A stretch of 64,000 bases of DNA, taken from NCBI GenBank assembly GCA_021234155.1, contig JAJEKV010000026.1, positions 1,304,001 to 1,368,000 on the forward strand, in the 5' to 3' direction. Position 1 is the first letter of the stretch. Each line of letters starts with the position of its first letter. Position numbers and translations under genes: made by a program. Under the pieces are notes generated by a model, which had not been told where the DNA came from, did not search any database, and was given only the letters and a program-made list of their open reading frames with translations. Shown here one piece after another: positions 44,560-56,000 of this stretch. This DNA is from Isoetes taiwanensis (Eukaryota > Streptophyta > Lycopodiopsida > Isoetales > Isoetaceae).

Positions 44560-45391
44560 CATTTGATTCCCAAAGAAAGAAGTGACACGAATAGTTAAAT
44601 AAGGATTAGGTTGAGAGGAGTTCTATTTATGTCATAATATATACATAATTAATTTATGTGTCCATGGGAAACGATGTACCCATAGTTGTTTATATATTGA
44701 AAATCAATCTAGGCGTTTATTTGGGTGCCAACGAGGGTATAGCAATGGCCATAGATTTAGATGGGGGTCATGCATGGGGCATGCACCCCATCCTCAAACA
44801 AATCCGATCAAAAAAAGAAGGTGCGATCTTCACCAAATTCAAAAATATTGAGGGAAATTGCAAAGAAAATATAGTTTAATATGATTGGTGAGGTGGCACA
44901 AATATCTTGAGGTGGCATATATATCATATATGCACCATAATAAGGTGAGATCTGCATAATAAAATGCCATTGTTGATGTGGCATTGCAAAAGAAAAAAGT
45001 AATAAATATGGTGTTGGGGCATGCACCATGCCTCTAGACCAAGTGGGGAGGCGAGGTGGCATACCTTTAACAAAGTGGGGGCGGTGGCATACCTTTAACC
45101 ATACTCTAAACCATTTGTTTTTCACATGTAGTCAATGCTAATCTTCTTACGAATATGCATTAGGGTTTTACAAGCAGAATCCATTTCTTTCCATTGTCGC
45201 GGTAGATGCGGCTATAGATGCTTTGGAATTTCTTCAGATTGCTTAGAGTAGTAGCCGGCTATGCAACAATTTTTCCCTTTTAAGGTCTTTCCTGTATTTT
45301 TACTCGCTCAAGTATCAAAATGCATGAACATAAGGTAATGTTAATTCTCAAAACAAATTCGGAAATCTGTTAGTTGGAGGTGCCTAAATCA
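44560..45391. other. Unassigned interval with GAGGTGGCAT repeats
   Basis: GAGGTGGCA(T/C) occurs at several places between 44890 and 45095, in part as a tandem unit ending ACCTTTAAC. Similar GTGAGGTGGCA text recurs at 51975-52145. It may be a small dispersed repeat. No gene is seen. Confidence 0.4.
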
Positions 45392-45594
45392 AGTTAGAAA
45401 TATGGAGAGACACATACAACTTTTTCCCACAGACAAGACAAAATTTTATTCATATGAGATACATGTTTATACATCAATATAGAGCTAATTATTGGACTAG
45501 TGCCACAATAGGCAAAGAGTCTATATGTGACACACACGCCATACATGGCAAAAGGTAAAGGTGCACGCCTCCTATAGAAAAGAGATTCCAAAAC
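45392..45594 (-). repeat. 3' LTR of copia element
   Basis: This is the partner of the LTR at 50632-50831. The lower border reads AGTTAGAAAT, where the other LTR has TGTTAAAAAT, so the terminal T is mutated. The upper border is GATTCCAAAACA. Confidence 0.85.
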
Positions 45595-45606
45595 ACCCTC
45601 CTGCAA
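45595..45606 (-). other. Polypurine tract of copia element
   Basis: On the minus strand GCAGGAGGG directly precedes the 3' LTR, as a plus-strand priming site should. Confidence 0.6.
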
Positions 45607-46029
45607 CTTTGGCCTTTTTTGAACAAAATAATTGTATCTCATATTTAAAGATGCCTCCAACCATCCCTCCACTCAAGATCTTTAATCTCTCCAGTGCTTG
45701 ATCAAAAAACCTTTTGTGGGTTAAAAAGGAAAAACCCAAGCACTTCCGGAATGACTCGAAATAAACAAATAAAGATTCAACAATTCCAAGAGTTTAAGCT
45801 GCACATCTCTTTGTTTACAAGTCCTAATGCTGGTGAGATGTCAGCAACCATTCGCTGGACAATAATGAAAATATTAGTCTTCTTCGTACTTCCAATTTGA
45901 TATAATGATAAATGTAGCTCACTATGTTTAGATTTAGAATGAAAAACCTCATCCTTTATTTAATGCAATTGTACTTTGATTATCACACATGAGTAGAGTA
46001 GGCCCCACCTGAAACTGGGAAAATAATCC

Positions 46030-46170
46030 ATCAACCGTCGCAAGTACAAACCAATTTCATCGCAATTATATGCAAAGAAATATACTCCCGCTCAGAGTGG
46101 AAATAGAAATGACATCGTTGCTTTTTGCTCATCCAAGAAACTAAGATTTTGGCCAACAAAAAGCAACCCC
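46030..46170 (-). pseudogene. copia RNase H remnant
   Basis: The minus strand has GLLFVGQNLSFLDEQKATMS (for W-x-S-K-K-Q-x-x-V-x-x-S) followed by ACNCDEIGLYLRRLMDYF (for A-x-x-E-x-x-W-L-R-x-L-L-x-D). Distance and order after the RT are right. Catalytic residues are partly lost. Confidence 0.6.
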
Positions 46171-46599
46171 ACTAGTAGAACGAAAAGTGTCGGGATAAAT
46201 CCACCTAATCAAGATTCAGAGCGGCTCGCAAAAGTCAATACATCAACATCATTACGCTTTGTGTACAATAAACCACAAGTAGAAGTGCCTCAAGTATCTC
46301 AAAACCCTTTAGCAGCAAACGTCGAACTTTGTCGAGGGATTAGTCGACCAGATTGACCAAGAGTATTAGCAGTATAACTAATATCGGGCGGTGGCGTGGC
46401 CAAATACATCAATGCACCAACTAAACTAGCATAAGGACATTTTTTTCATTTGCAATCTTTCTTCATGGAAGTGCAAGGACTTTGTTTTTGAGAAAGTTTG
46501 GAGTATCCGAACTAACAACAAGAGGAGTACTTTGTGATTTTGCTTCAAGGAGGCCACAAACTTTTCAATGAGTGGGGATGTATGTGGATTGTGAAAGAT

Positions 46600-47300
46600 G
46601 TACAAAACCCTTTGATCCTCATTTACGCTGTGAATACCCAAACATGAGTGAATTTCACCCAAGTCAACCGCCCCAAAGGTCTGCTTGAGATAATAGAGGC
46701 TTTCACTTTATGTAAGTATGGTAAATCATTGCAAACAAATATCATATCATCAACATATAGAGCAATGAAAACATAAGAGGGACCCTTTTTTGCTTTGAAG
46801 TAAATGTTCAAATCGGCCACACTAGGAAGGAATCCAGCGTAAAGCAAGAAGGTGTTAATCTTTATGAACCATGCTTTCGGGAAGCTTTCTGCTTCAAACC
46901 ATAAAGAGCTTTTCTCAATCTACACACCAAGTGTTCTTTTGTCCGGAACACAACAAACCCAGTTAGGTTGTACCATGTAAATCTCTTCACTCAAATCCCA
47001 TTCAAGAAGGGTGTCTTTACATCCATTTGATGTATATGAAGATCATGTCAGACCAAAGGCCTAACAACTTACTATAAACTTCAGGCATTATTAACCGAGA
47101 AAAGGTTCCCTCATAAATCTACACAGCTAAATCCTAGAGGAAACCTTTCGACAACAAAGCCCGACTTTAATTTATCAAAAGAACCATTAGCTTTAACCTT
47201 GGTCTTAAAAACCACCATTGAATGGGCTTTCGTCTTGTAGGTATTCCACAAGTTCCCATGTACCTTTATTGATCAGAGATTCATATTTTCCAGCCTCCAT
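46600..47300 (-). pseudogene. copia reverse transcriptase remnant
   Basis: In minus-strand order: NKGTWELVEYLQ (about 47270), IHQMDVKTPFLNG (about 47020, RT motif A with the catalytic D), IEKSSLWFEAESFPKAW-like text for the K-L-K-K-A-L-Y-G-L-K-Q block, and GFLPSVADLNIYFK. IALYVDDMIFVCNDL (about 46750) is the YVDD catalytic box, intact. LGEIHSCLGI begins the tail at about 46660. Frameshifts separate the blocks. Confidence 0.75.
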
Positions 47301-47899
47301 AACCATTTTTCCACGATTCGCTTTGATCTGGAATCAAGGCGGCGCGAATGAAATTGGATGGCGTTCAAAGCTTAATCGATAATCAGATTTATTCGTCGCC
47401 TATTTCGGCGTGCAACAATAGCATCATCATGAGGAACTCATGAACAACTTCATCATCATGAGCACCCCTCATGAATAACTGTCATCACCGTGATCTTTCA
47501 TCATAATCCTGCCATCATTAGCAAAATCATGGCAAGTTCAGGGGACATCAAGAGGCTTGTTGAGAATCAAAAATCGGATTATATTTCATCAAGGATAAGC
47601 GGGGGGGGCAATGAGGAGAGTAGTAAAGGCTTTATAGGAAATTATCAAGAAAAATATCATCAAACTGAAAAAGGGGAATTCAGCAAGGATTTCTACTTTC
47701 ATGTTGACTGGGTTATGAAAGCGAATATAGAAAGCTCATCAAAAGTAGCATGCGACCGTGATAACTTTTAGAAAAACAGATTCCAAAACGATATGCTTTA
47801 GCATTAGAAGCATATCCAAGGAAAATTTATTAGAGTAATAGGATTAATCTTTTTCTTTTTTCGGTTGGAAGATGAACACTAAGTGGTACAACCAAAAAC

Positions 47900-48540
47900 A
47901 CTCAAATTAGCAACATTGGGTTTACTTACTCAAACTGCCAAAACTGAAGGCTTCAAGCGTATAATCAAGTTTTTTTGCACATACAATGTTAGGGCAAACA
48001 ACTTCCAAAAACACTCATCCAAACCGCCGTAACGAATAAGCATACAACGCATCATTCCATGATTGTGCGATTCTTCCTTCAAGAACACCATTACATTTGT
48101 GGAGAATAAGGCGCTTGGTATATTCATGAAAAATATCCGATTCGCATTAAACTTTGTCAAAAGCCAAAGATTTAAACTCACCACCATTATCAAGTGGCAA
48201 TCTTTTGAATCATGGTTCCAGTTGAACCTCAACCAATTTCTTAAAGGTACAAAAAGATGGATAGGACATGGATTTTTTTGGAAAGAAAGTTACAAAGGTA
48301 TAACCGAGTATAATCATCAATGAAAAGAAGAAAGTATAGGGCTTTTACCAATGGAAACACAAATGGGCCCTGAAGATCGAAATACAAGTTCTAAGAAACG
48401 CTGAGGTAGATGTCCCATCTCGGAGAATGGATGTATTATGTCGCTACCAAGAGCACAAACCTCACAAACGCAATACACCATGTGTTGACAAATTGAGTCC
48501 ATCCACAAGTTCATCACGGCTCATGTCCAAAAGAGCTTGA
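47900..48540 (-). pseudogene. copia GAG-pre-integrase and integrase core remnant
   Basis: The minus strand reads CQHMVYCVCEVCALG with HPFSEMGHLPQRFLELVFR following (48517-48400). This is the C-x-x-C zinc end of GAG-pre-integrase and the start of the integrase core. Further on, DNGGEF-like text is degraded (about 48180, MVVSLNLWL in frame). MVFLKEESHNHGMMRCMLIR (about 48090) matches the G-V-x-E-R-x-N-R-T-I-x-E-M-x-R-x-M-L block. The first catalytic D region is IDDYTR-like at about 48330. It is inactive. Confidence 0.65.
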
Positions 48541-49829
48541 AAGTTAGTAATATGACCAAAGGCCCATTGCCACAAAGCACTGATATCATCACTAATTTAG
48601 ATATCACAACATTAGCAAACTCATCATTCAGTTGAAGAGCATAAAGATTGCCTTGGCGAAAGCGTTAGCAAAAACAAGACCATCTTTTACAAAGGGTAAA
48701 TCACAGTTATCAAATCCCGAACAAGGAAGCCAATTATCGTCGAGCAAGAGGAGATTGTGGTAAAAGATTAAGTCCGTAGAACCCCAGCCATGGCGCTACG
48801 AAGATATGCCGAAGAGTGCCTTCCCACGAAGGGCCCACTTTGCGCAAGATATTGTCAAATCACGCCAGAGCCTGCGCGAGTCGCGAATTCGCAAGCAAAT
48901 TGCTGAAGCTAACTATTTCGCTTAATACAATGTTTTGAAAATTTTTTGCGGCCGTTTATTCTTCTGCATTTGCCAGTTTTTTTTTTAAAAGCAAGAGCAC
49001 TTTGGCCGCCAATAAAAGTCCGTAGATAATGGCGCCGGTATCGCAGACCACCAATAATACATTAACAGATAATTTAAAAGAGTTTGTATCCAAAGTGAAA
49101 AGGATGAGTCGTGAGTAATGAGCAAAATTTTACACTTAATAAGAGATCCGATGAAATTCCCGTTTGGGAATAGAAAATTTTGTAACTTCTACAATGCCGG
49201 TAGAATTTGTGAACCTTTGAGAGAGAACTTATAACCGCCAAAAATTGAATCCACCAAAAAGGTAAGCCAAAGATCAAATCAAACAAAAGCAAAAGTGTTT
49301 CCTCGAGGATGGGCCAATGTTAGTGATATTAATGTGTCCTGGGATGAGAAGACAGAATTGAAGTATGCATTGAATCCATGTCTGTAGTCCCAAAAAGATA
49401 AATGATTGGGTGCCCACTATTGTGGTAGCATAGATCGGAACATGTCTCTTCCTTCCAAGAGTAAAAGAAGAGAACCATAGAGGTGACCCAGCTTTTTGTG
49501 ATTATAGTACATGGTTACGTATCTAGTGGTGAGTCTCATTAAGAAGGAAATTGTTAATTGACGTAAAACATCCAAAGGCAATGGAGTTGCACAACCTCTC
49601 TCAAGTAAAAAAATGCTTGCCCACAAATCTTCACTTTCTTTCCGTGTGTCTCCTATGCCCTTTTTTCATGAGAAAAGATTCCATAGAGGAGGTAATGTCA
49701 TTCTTCATAATGTGTGGTGAAGTCTACATTGTGAAAAGGGGTCATTGCCGTAATTTATTTCTTCCCCCTCTCCTTGGAATTCAAGAGATACTCTAACTTT
49801 TACAATGATATTCGCAAAACACAGAAGCT

Positions 49830-50457
49830 GATTTTCTTTTTGGGAGGAGGGACCACCTACCATAGCCGCCACGCCCGCTGGCCCACATCTTACCTACGGT
49901 AATCGGCCGATATGCCTAGGCGATAATTATCCTGATCATCATCACGATCGTTTAGAGCGAACCACAAGAGAGGCTTTCTTCGATCTTTGGAAGATTTTGA
50001 AGTTTGGTAACTTCATCTTTCAATGAAATATGAACACGGTCTAGAGTGAGGTTGGCTTTATTGAGTAAAATCAGACGAACAACCTTGAATTCTTCTCGCA
50101 AAGTTTCTAGAAGTGCAATTTTTGTTGTTGAGGTGGCATGACCTCACCAAAGAATAGACAAACCATCTATAAGAGAGTTTTAAACTTATCAAAGTGAAGG
50201 TCAAAAGATTACTGTGAGGGTATAATCAAGATTTGTACGATCATTGACTATAAATCTCATATATACGCCTTTTGCTCATAAACTTTGTCAACTCCAAACC
50301 TCGAGGAGGTTTTGAGATCCCTAACATCCATCGGTATATAGATTCTTTGGGTGCATAAAGAAATTATCAAAGAACGTGCGGCTTTATCTTTCTTCCCAAC
50401 GGCAAAAGCTTGACCTAGTATCAAATATTGGTTCACCGGGTGGCAAGAACTCGGCAC
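49830..50457 (-). pseudogene. copia gag remnant
   Basis: The minus strand has GKKDKAARSLIISLCTQ followed by VRDLKTSSRFGVDKVYEQK. This fits the copia gag (UBN2) pattern: charged K-A-x-x-x-I-x-x-S-L, then the K-T-A-x-x-x-W-x-x-L-x-x-x-Y segment. Downstream text to about 49950 (DKFKTLLIDGL, LDRVHISLKDEVTKL) continues gag. The zinc knuckle near 49860 is not recognisable beyond a glycine-rich stretch. Confidence 0.6.
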
Positions 50458-50615
50458 TAGTCAATGGTTGTGTTGGAACACGGATTTACCTGGCGTAACC
50501 TAAAAGCTACCGCACCAATACCAACTCCATCTTAAGCCAAGCAGGGGAAGCCGGATCGAGAAAAAACATAAAGTGTCTTTTGTCCCTGAGAGCCCCGAGA
50601 AAAGTAACAATGTAA

Positions 50616-50631
50616 GAGCTTGCTCATACCA
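50616..50631 (-). other. Primer-binding site of copia element
   Basis: Directly inside the 5' LTR the minus strand reads TGGTATGAGCAAGCTC. This matches the copia tRNA-Met primer site TGGTATCAGAGC apart from one change and a small shift. Confidence 0.75.
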
Positions 50632-50831
50632 TGTTAAAAATAAGAGACACACACAACTTTTCCCCACAAGACAAGACAAAAATTTATTCATATGAGATAC
50701 ATATTTATATACATCAATATGAGCCACTATTGGACTAGTGCCACAATAGGCAAGAGTGCTATATGACACACGCGCCATACATGGCAAAAAGGTAAAGGTG
50801 CACGCCTCCTATAGAAAGGAGATTCCAAACA
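50632..50831 (-). repeat. 5' LTR of copia element
   Basis: This 200-bp LTR reads TGTT...AACA on both strands, as expected for LTR termini. It shares GAGACACACACAACTT, ATTCATATGAGATACAT, GGACTAGTGCCACAATAGGC and TGCACGCCTCCTATAGAAA with the left LTR. Confidence 0.85.
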
Positions 50832-52243
50832 TAAAACTTGCTCTCAGAAGAATATGATTGAAATTACGTGTTTTCGTAAATGGGTTGTATCAATCACAAG
50901 GTTTTCTTTAGCCGCCAGTGAATCAAACGCTTAGTATATACATTTTAATCGGGCATAAGCACGTGGAATTTTCTCTAGGGAAGGCAAGCGTATGCACGGT
51001 AAAACTTCTTTAAGACTTTGTGAATGGCAAGGGAAAAGCCACATCTCGAGCTAATGTAGTACGTATAGGGCGTAAGAATATAAAAGAGGATGCCTTGTTT
51101 TCATCACCATCTCCTCTGTTATTGTAGTGTTTCTTTGGCTTTCGGACCGCTTTCTCTTTTTTTTCCCCTTCTTGGAAAGGATTGCTTATACATGTCCGGC
51201 CCAAGATCTCGGAATAAGCTAAATCCATGTCTGCATCGAAGGCTTGAACCAAAAGAAGGTTGATGTAAGATGTTTTGATTGAGTTCTCAACACCTTGGCG
51301 AAATAAGAGTCATCTCTACCTTGTGGAGAAGGTAGAATTCTATATGATCATATTTTTCTATTCTGGTATCATTTTTGAATAAAAGTTCAAGCTCTTTGGG
51401 GTATTATTAAGGAATGGTGATCTTGCTCATTTCATCATCCGCGGTTTTGCTTTCAAAAACCTCCTTTTATTCCTGCGATAATTAATAGATATGAGCTACG
51501 TGATTACCAAAGACGTTACGTTCAACAAGTGCTTTTGATTTTTTTTGGTCAACAACTAGGTTGGAAAAATAACTAACCTTCCCTTACTTCATTGAGTTAT
51601 ATTATGTTTTGTGGCAATTGTTTCACTTTGGCAACACAATGATTAGATGACAACCAATTCTACTTTAAAACTTAGGTTGTGTTGGTGCTACTTGCAAGAT
51701 GATTTAGAACACACAAAATGTGAATTTAGCTTACGGCCTTAGAGTCATGATGATTTGGTCGCTATCGTAAGCCCTTTTTCATTGATAATCCCTTTAGTCT
51801 TGGGAAAAATTTATAAATGCCGAATTTGTATTTTTTATTCCTTGAAAAGCCCCTAATTTGTTGGAGAATTAAATTTTATATTACCATTGTGTTATAATAT
51901 ATAGTCAAGCTATTTAAAGGGAATCTTTAGACATAAGCTTATAGCATATTGTATCCCTAGATCATTGGTCTTTGAGGTGGTGAGGTGGCATGTTAGATGC
52001 CATTGTCATAATGGTCCCCATGGGTGGCATGGTGATGGATGATGCTAGTATAATAATGGGCATGTATAGGTAAGTACGTGCATTTATTATAAACATCTTT
52101 TTATTTGAATAAGGTAGTGAGGTGGCAAAGTGCATTATGTGAAGTGGCAATGATATTGATTATGTAAATAGTGTGATGGGGGGGCAATGTAATTTTTTGT
52201 TACGTCCACAACATTTTTTGTATCACTCAATCCACGGCATTTG
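50832..52243. other. Unassigned AT-rich interval
   Basis: No gene is recognised. A minus frame at 51010-51252 has no identifiable domain. GAGGTGGCA-type repeats lie at 51970-52145, shared with 44890-45095. Confidence 0.35.
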
Positions 52244-52256
52244 GGCATTGATACCA
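52244..52256 (-). other. Candidate primer-binding site with adjacent LTR end
   Basis: The minus strand reads TGGTATCAATGCC directly after CTCA, the form of an LTR end followed by a tRNA-Met type primer site. The LTR would extend to the right from 52257, where the plus strand begins TGAGG. No second LTR or gag is found, so this is tentative. Confidence 0.35.
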
Positions 52257-53024
52257 TGAGGTTTTTAACTATGCTACATAAACTTTTAACCAACTTAATT
52301 GCATGCTTTAAAAGAATAGTTGGCACATTTACGATTCCTGAACTTCAGTGTTTATTCTACACTTTTAAATCTATGGAAGCCCATATCAATTAGAATGTGT
52401 AATATTACATGCATGTTTACTATTGGTAGACATTTTACATTTTGAACTATATCGGAACCTTAATGTATAAATTTATCCCATTATGTATATCTTGCGCCAA
52501 TATATGTTTTTTGCTCATGCATATGCGGCTCTTCCACGCCCATCGCGACACTATTATTAGAATCACATGTATGCGAACAATACCAAGATCCAATTTCCCC
52601 ATGTGCTTTGAATTAAACATGTGCATGTGACAAGAACATGTAAAATGCATGCATGTCAAAAATGGATCTTAAAACCAAGGTCCATTTGGAAAAGAATAAG
52701 CCTTTTTGGCTTCATGTCTTCTTACAAAAAAAACCGCTTGAACTAGTTAAACCTAGCACAAACATCGAAGATTGGTCAACTCTCCGCCAGTCTTATCCGC
52801 CATACAAGGACTTTCCAATCCAGGATGGTACCATAAATCGAGAAAACAGCTAACTACTAGTAATCTTCATAATGTACCCACAAAGACTTGAAGTCCAAAT
52901 ATCATAAACACCCAAATGGACCTTGTACCAACATTTCTCGAAGCTCAATAAATACCTTAGTCAATAGATACTTTTAGACAAGAAACCATTGATGTATAAG
53001 AAAACATAGTTACATTAGTCCCAT
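52257..53024. other. Unassigned AT-rich interval
   Basis: No gene is seen. It may include a solo LTR ending at 52257. It ends at the abrupt start of palindrome copy 2. Confidence 0.35.
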
Positions 53025-56000
53025 GCGATCCGGCCATCGATCGCCATTAGGAAAAGGACGAGCCCCTATATTAGGCTAGTTCCATTCTCGGGAGCGGTTA
53101 TCGGCGTCTTCTCACCAAGTACATTTTCTTCGTGCTTTCGTAGCTTCCTTTGGCTCCCATCCTCTTTCTCCTTTTGGGATTTGTTTTCTTTTTCCCTTTT
53201 TAGGATTGCTCTTCCTCTTTTCTTCCCTTTTAGATTGCTCTTCTTCTTTCCTTCCCTTTGGCTTGCTCTTCTCGGTTTCTTGCTAGCACTTTCTTTTGTT
53301 TTGTATGCTACGCTGAGGACTCCAAAATATGAGCGTGATCTTCTTTCTGCAATTTCTTCTGTGAATGTCGTGGGTTGATTTTTGCATATTGCATGCGGAT
53401 TATTTCCTCACAGGCTACCAATGGTTTGCGGTGCGACCGCGTATCTTTCTTTTGCAAAGATTTTGTTGCATGTGTGGCGGATTCACAAAGATCAAGGCGG
53501 TCAGGCGTAGATTTGGGCAGCCCCCGTGATCCGGACGCTTTCATCTTGCTTTGCCGTTTCTACATTTTACGCGCGTGATTCGGCCTTTTCTTAGCACACT
53601 TGCCTTGTATGTCTGGTTGATTTATGCATGGCAATTGCTTGTGTACTGTGTAGCGCGATGGCATCTCCGTTTAGGGTTGTTTTTTGGGTGGAATACTTCG
53701 ATTGTTTTTTGTCTTTTGCATGTGATTCCGTATGGTTGACGTGTTAGGGGTGTAGATTTATCATCTTGCGGATGAGGTTCGAGCCATGGTACCATCAATC
53801 CATTTTGGATTCTTTCATCGCTTTTCTACAGTTCCATTTTGATTCTTTTACCGCCGTCATGTATCTCTCCTCCGATGGATGCCGGAGGGGTTAGCGACTC
53901 TCCTCATTCTAGAATTCGAGTTCTATCTTGAGCTTGGATTTCATTTGATCACCCTCTTGCTGCCATCTTCGCTTCTCCACTCTTCCACCCAATTGTCCCC
54001 GCACATCACCATCTCCACTTTGTCCACCGGCCCACTTTTGCTCATTTTCGAAGCTCATCTATAGCGACATCGCGCTTTCTTCTTCTTTCCTGAGTAGCTG
54101 GTGAGAAGAACTTTTAAAGGTTTAAATCAGCAACCGGGCAGTAAGTTCTTGAGAGCGTTCTTATGTTTCCTCTTCTTTATGCTCTTTGATGTAGTGGTAG
54201 GGGGCTATTCGCTATGTGCATCCGACCGCATTTTGGAAGGTATGGGTTTTTCATGAATTTGATACATGCGCTTAACTTTTGAGCAACAAATTGCATCCGT
54301 CTATTGGTTGAGGTATATTGGTTTGTTGGTGATCGATTCAATTGGCAATGCTAACGAATCGGCCATATATATGCTTCATCTGCTTCCTTTTCCGTGGTGC
54401 TATATTAGTTATTTGTTGTTGCGTGAACTCGCCTTTTGTATGCACGATGGGCGGATTATATGATTGGTCTTGCGGCCAAGAATTTCATGGCGCGTAGAGC
54501 TGATTCGGCCGTGGTTCACTAATTAGCGATGCCTCGCTTTAGTTTCCTTCTTTCCCCATCTCTATCCTCGGCCTTGTCTTGATCCTCGCATGTCCAAGGC
54601 CTCGCCATTTTCACATCATGGATCCATGCCCGTGGTTTCTTTTACTGCTTTCATTTCGGATCCATGCCTCTCTTTGGTTCAAGCGGACATTCTAGAAAAT
54701 TTGGAACCCGGTAGGTCCCGGGACACATTTGTCTCTTGTGGGCGTGAATTACATTTGCCATTGGCGGGGAGTAAGCTCTTGAATTATTCTTGTCGCCCAT
54801 TTTATAAGCGATTTGTAGGAGGGAACAAAGGTCGCAGACCTTTTCCGTTCAACCTTCGATCTCAAGGCCGGGCCGTGGCGCCCACCGGGTCCATGATTGC
54901 GCTCTCCTATTTCCGGCTTCCTCGCTCAAACACTTTTTCCTTGGATTTTCTTGCTCTGCTTCTTTGCTGTTGACTACACCTAAGCCTAAGCCCTATAAGC
55001 CAAGCCTCAGCCTCTCGGCCCTAAGCCCAAGCAATAGGTATTGTTTTTTCTCAATCCGATCCGAGCTTCCTTTCTCCATTCTCCTCACATTTAGGTTGGA
55101 TTTCGCCGGTGGTGGGGCATCGCATAGAACGGGAGGTGAGATGCAACATTTAGCTCAAATTTTCTTGTTTTTCCTTTTCTTAATTTGCCTGCCTCCGCCA
55201 AAGAAAAAGAGATTTAGGGAACGGTTGGATGTGTAGTTTTAGTTTACTTAGATCATGTCTAGAATTTGCTTTTCTTCTTCCACCATCAGTTTGCAATTCC
55301 AAGTCCATTTTTAGCTCTCACTGTTGTAATGTAGTTCTTCCACTCCATGCAATGCATCTAGCCTCTTTGCATTTGCAGTCGTGGAGTCCAAGTGGATGCT
55401 CTCATGTTTGCCTATATGCATTTTATATTTTTCCACATATTCTTATATTGTCTATATATACACCTCGATCCTACATTTACAGCCGTTTTCTTGGATATTG
55501 CATCATGTTGTTGTGACTTTGTTAATTGTATAAAGGATATTTACTATTTTTGCATTTTTTTAGCAGAGGTCGATTGAGAACCCGATTTATTTCTAGGGTG
55601 TTATATGGATGAGTTTTTATCAAGTTTTCACGTCGATACATTTGCCCACTTCCTATTGCCATTATTTACTTTTAGTTCATATCAATGGATTTCCAGTTTG
55701 ATTTTGACTGGCTCATCCGCTTGAATTTCATCATGTATGCATTTGCCATTTTTGCCTTTTTTTTCATAACGTTACAAAAATTCTTTGATCACGCCTGGGC
55801 TTTTGACCAAATTTTTATATGCATGTCATCGCCATCAATTTTTGCATCTCGATTTATGCTTTCGCTTTTCATTTGGTAGGTATTTAATTGCGCTTTATCT
55901 TATCCTCATTTGGGTTTGTCTTTGGGTTTGATATGAGCTATATTTGCTAATTATAAATTTGGTAGAAGGTTGGTGGTCTTCCGGTTGGGGCTCGCAAGCA

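Larger units (their letters stand above)
45392..50831 (-). mobile_element. Structurally complete Ty1/copia retrotransposon (mutated)
   Basis: Two direct repeats of about 200 bp (45392-45594 and 50632-50831) bound a minus-strand element with all expected parts in order: 5' LTR (right), tRNA-Met type primer site, gag, protease region, GAG-pre-integrase, integrase, reverse transcriptase, RNase H, polypurine tract and 3' LTR (left). The total of 5.4 kb is normal for copia. Stops and shifts run through all domains. The LTRs differ by several substitutions and short indels, so the insertion is not recent. Five-base flanks (AATCA left, TAAAA right) do not match, so the target duplication is eroded or lost. 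Confidence 0.85.

Noticed and set aside
54970-55030. Telomere-like CCTAAGC/CCCTA units
   Set aside because: Only a few degenerate units of mixed length; no run of the plant telomere repeat.
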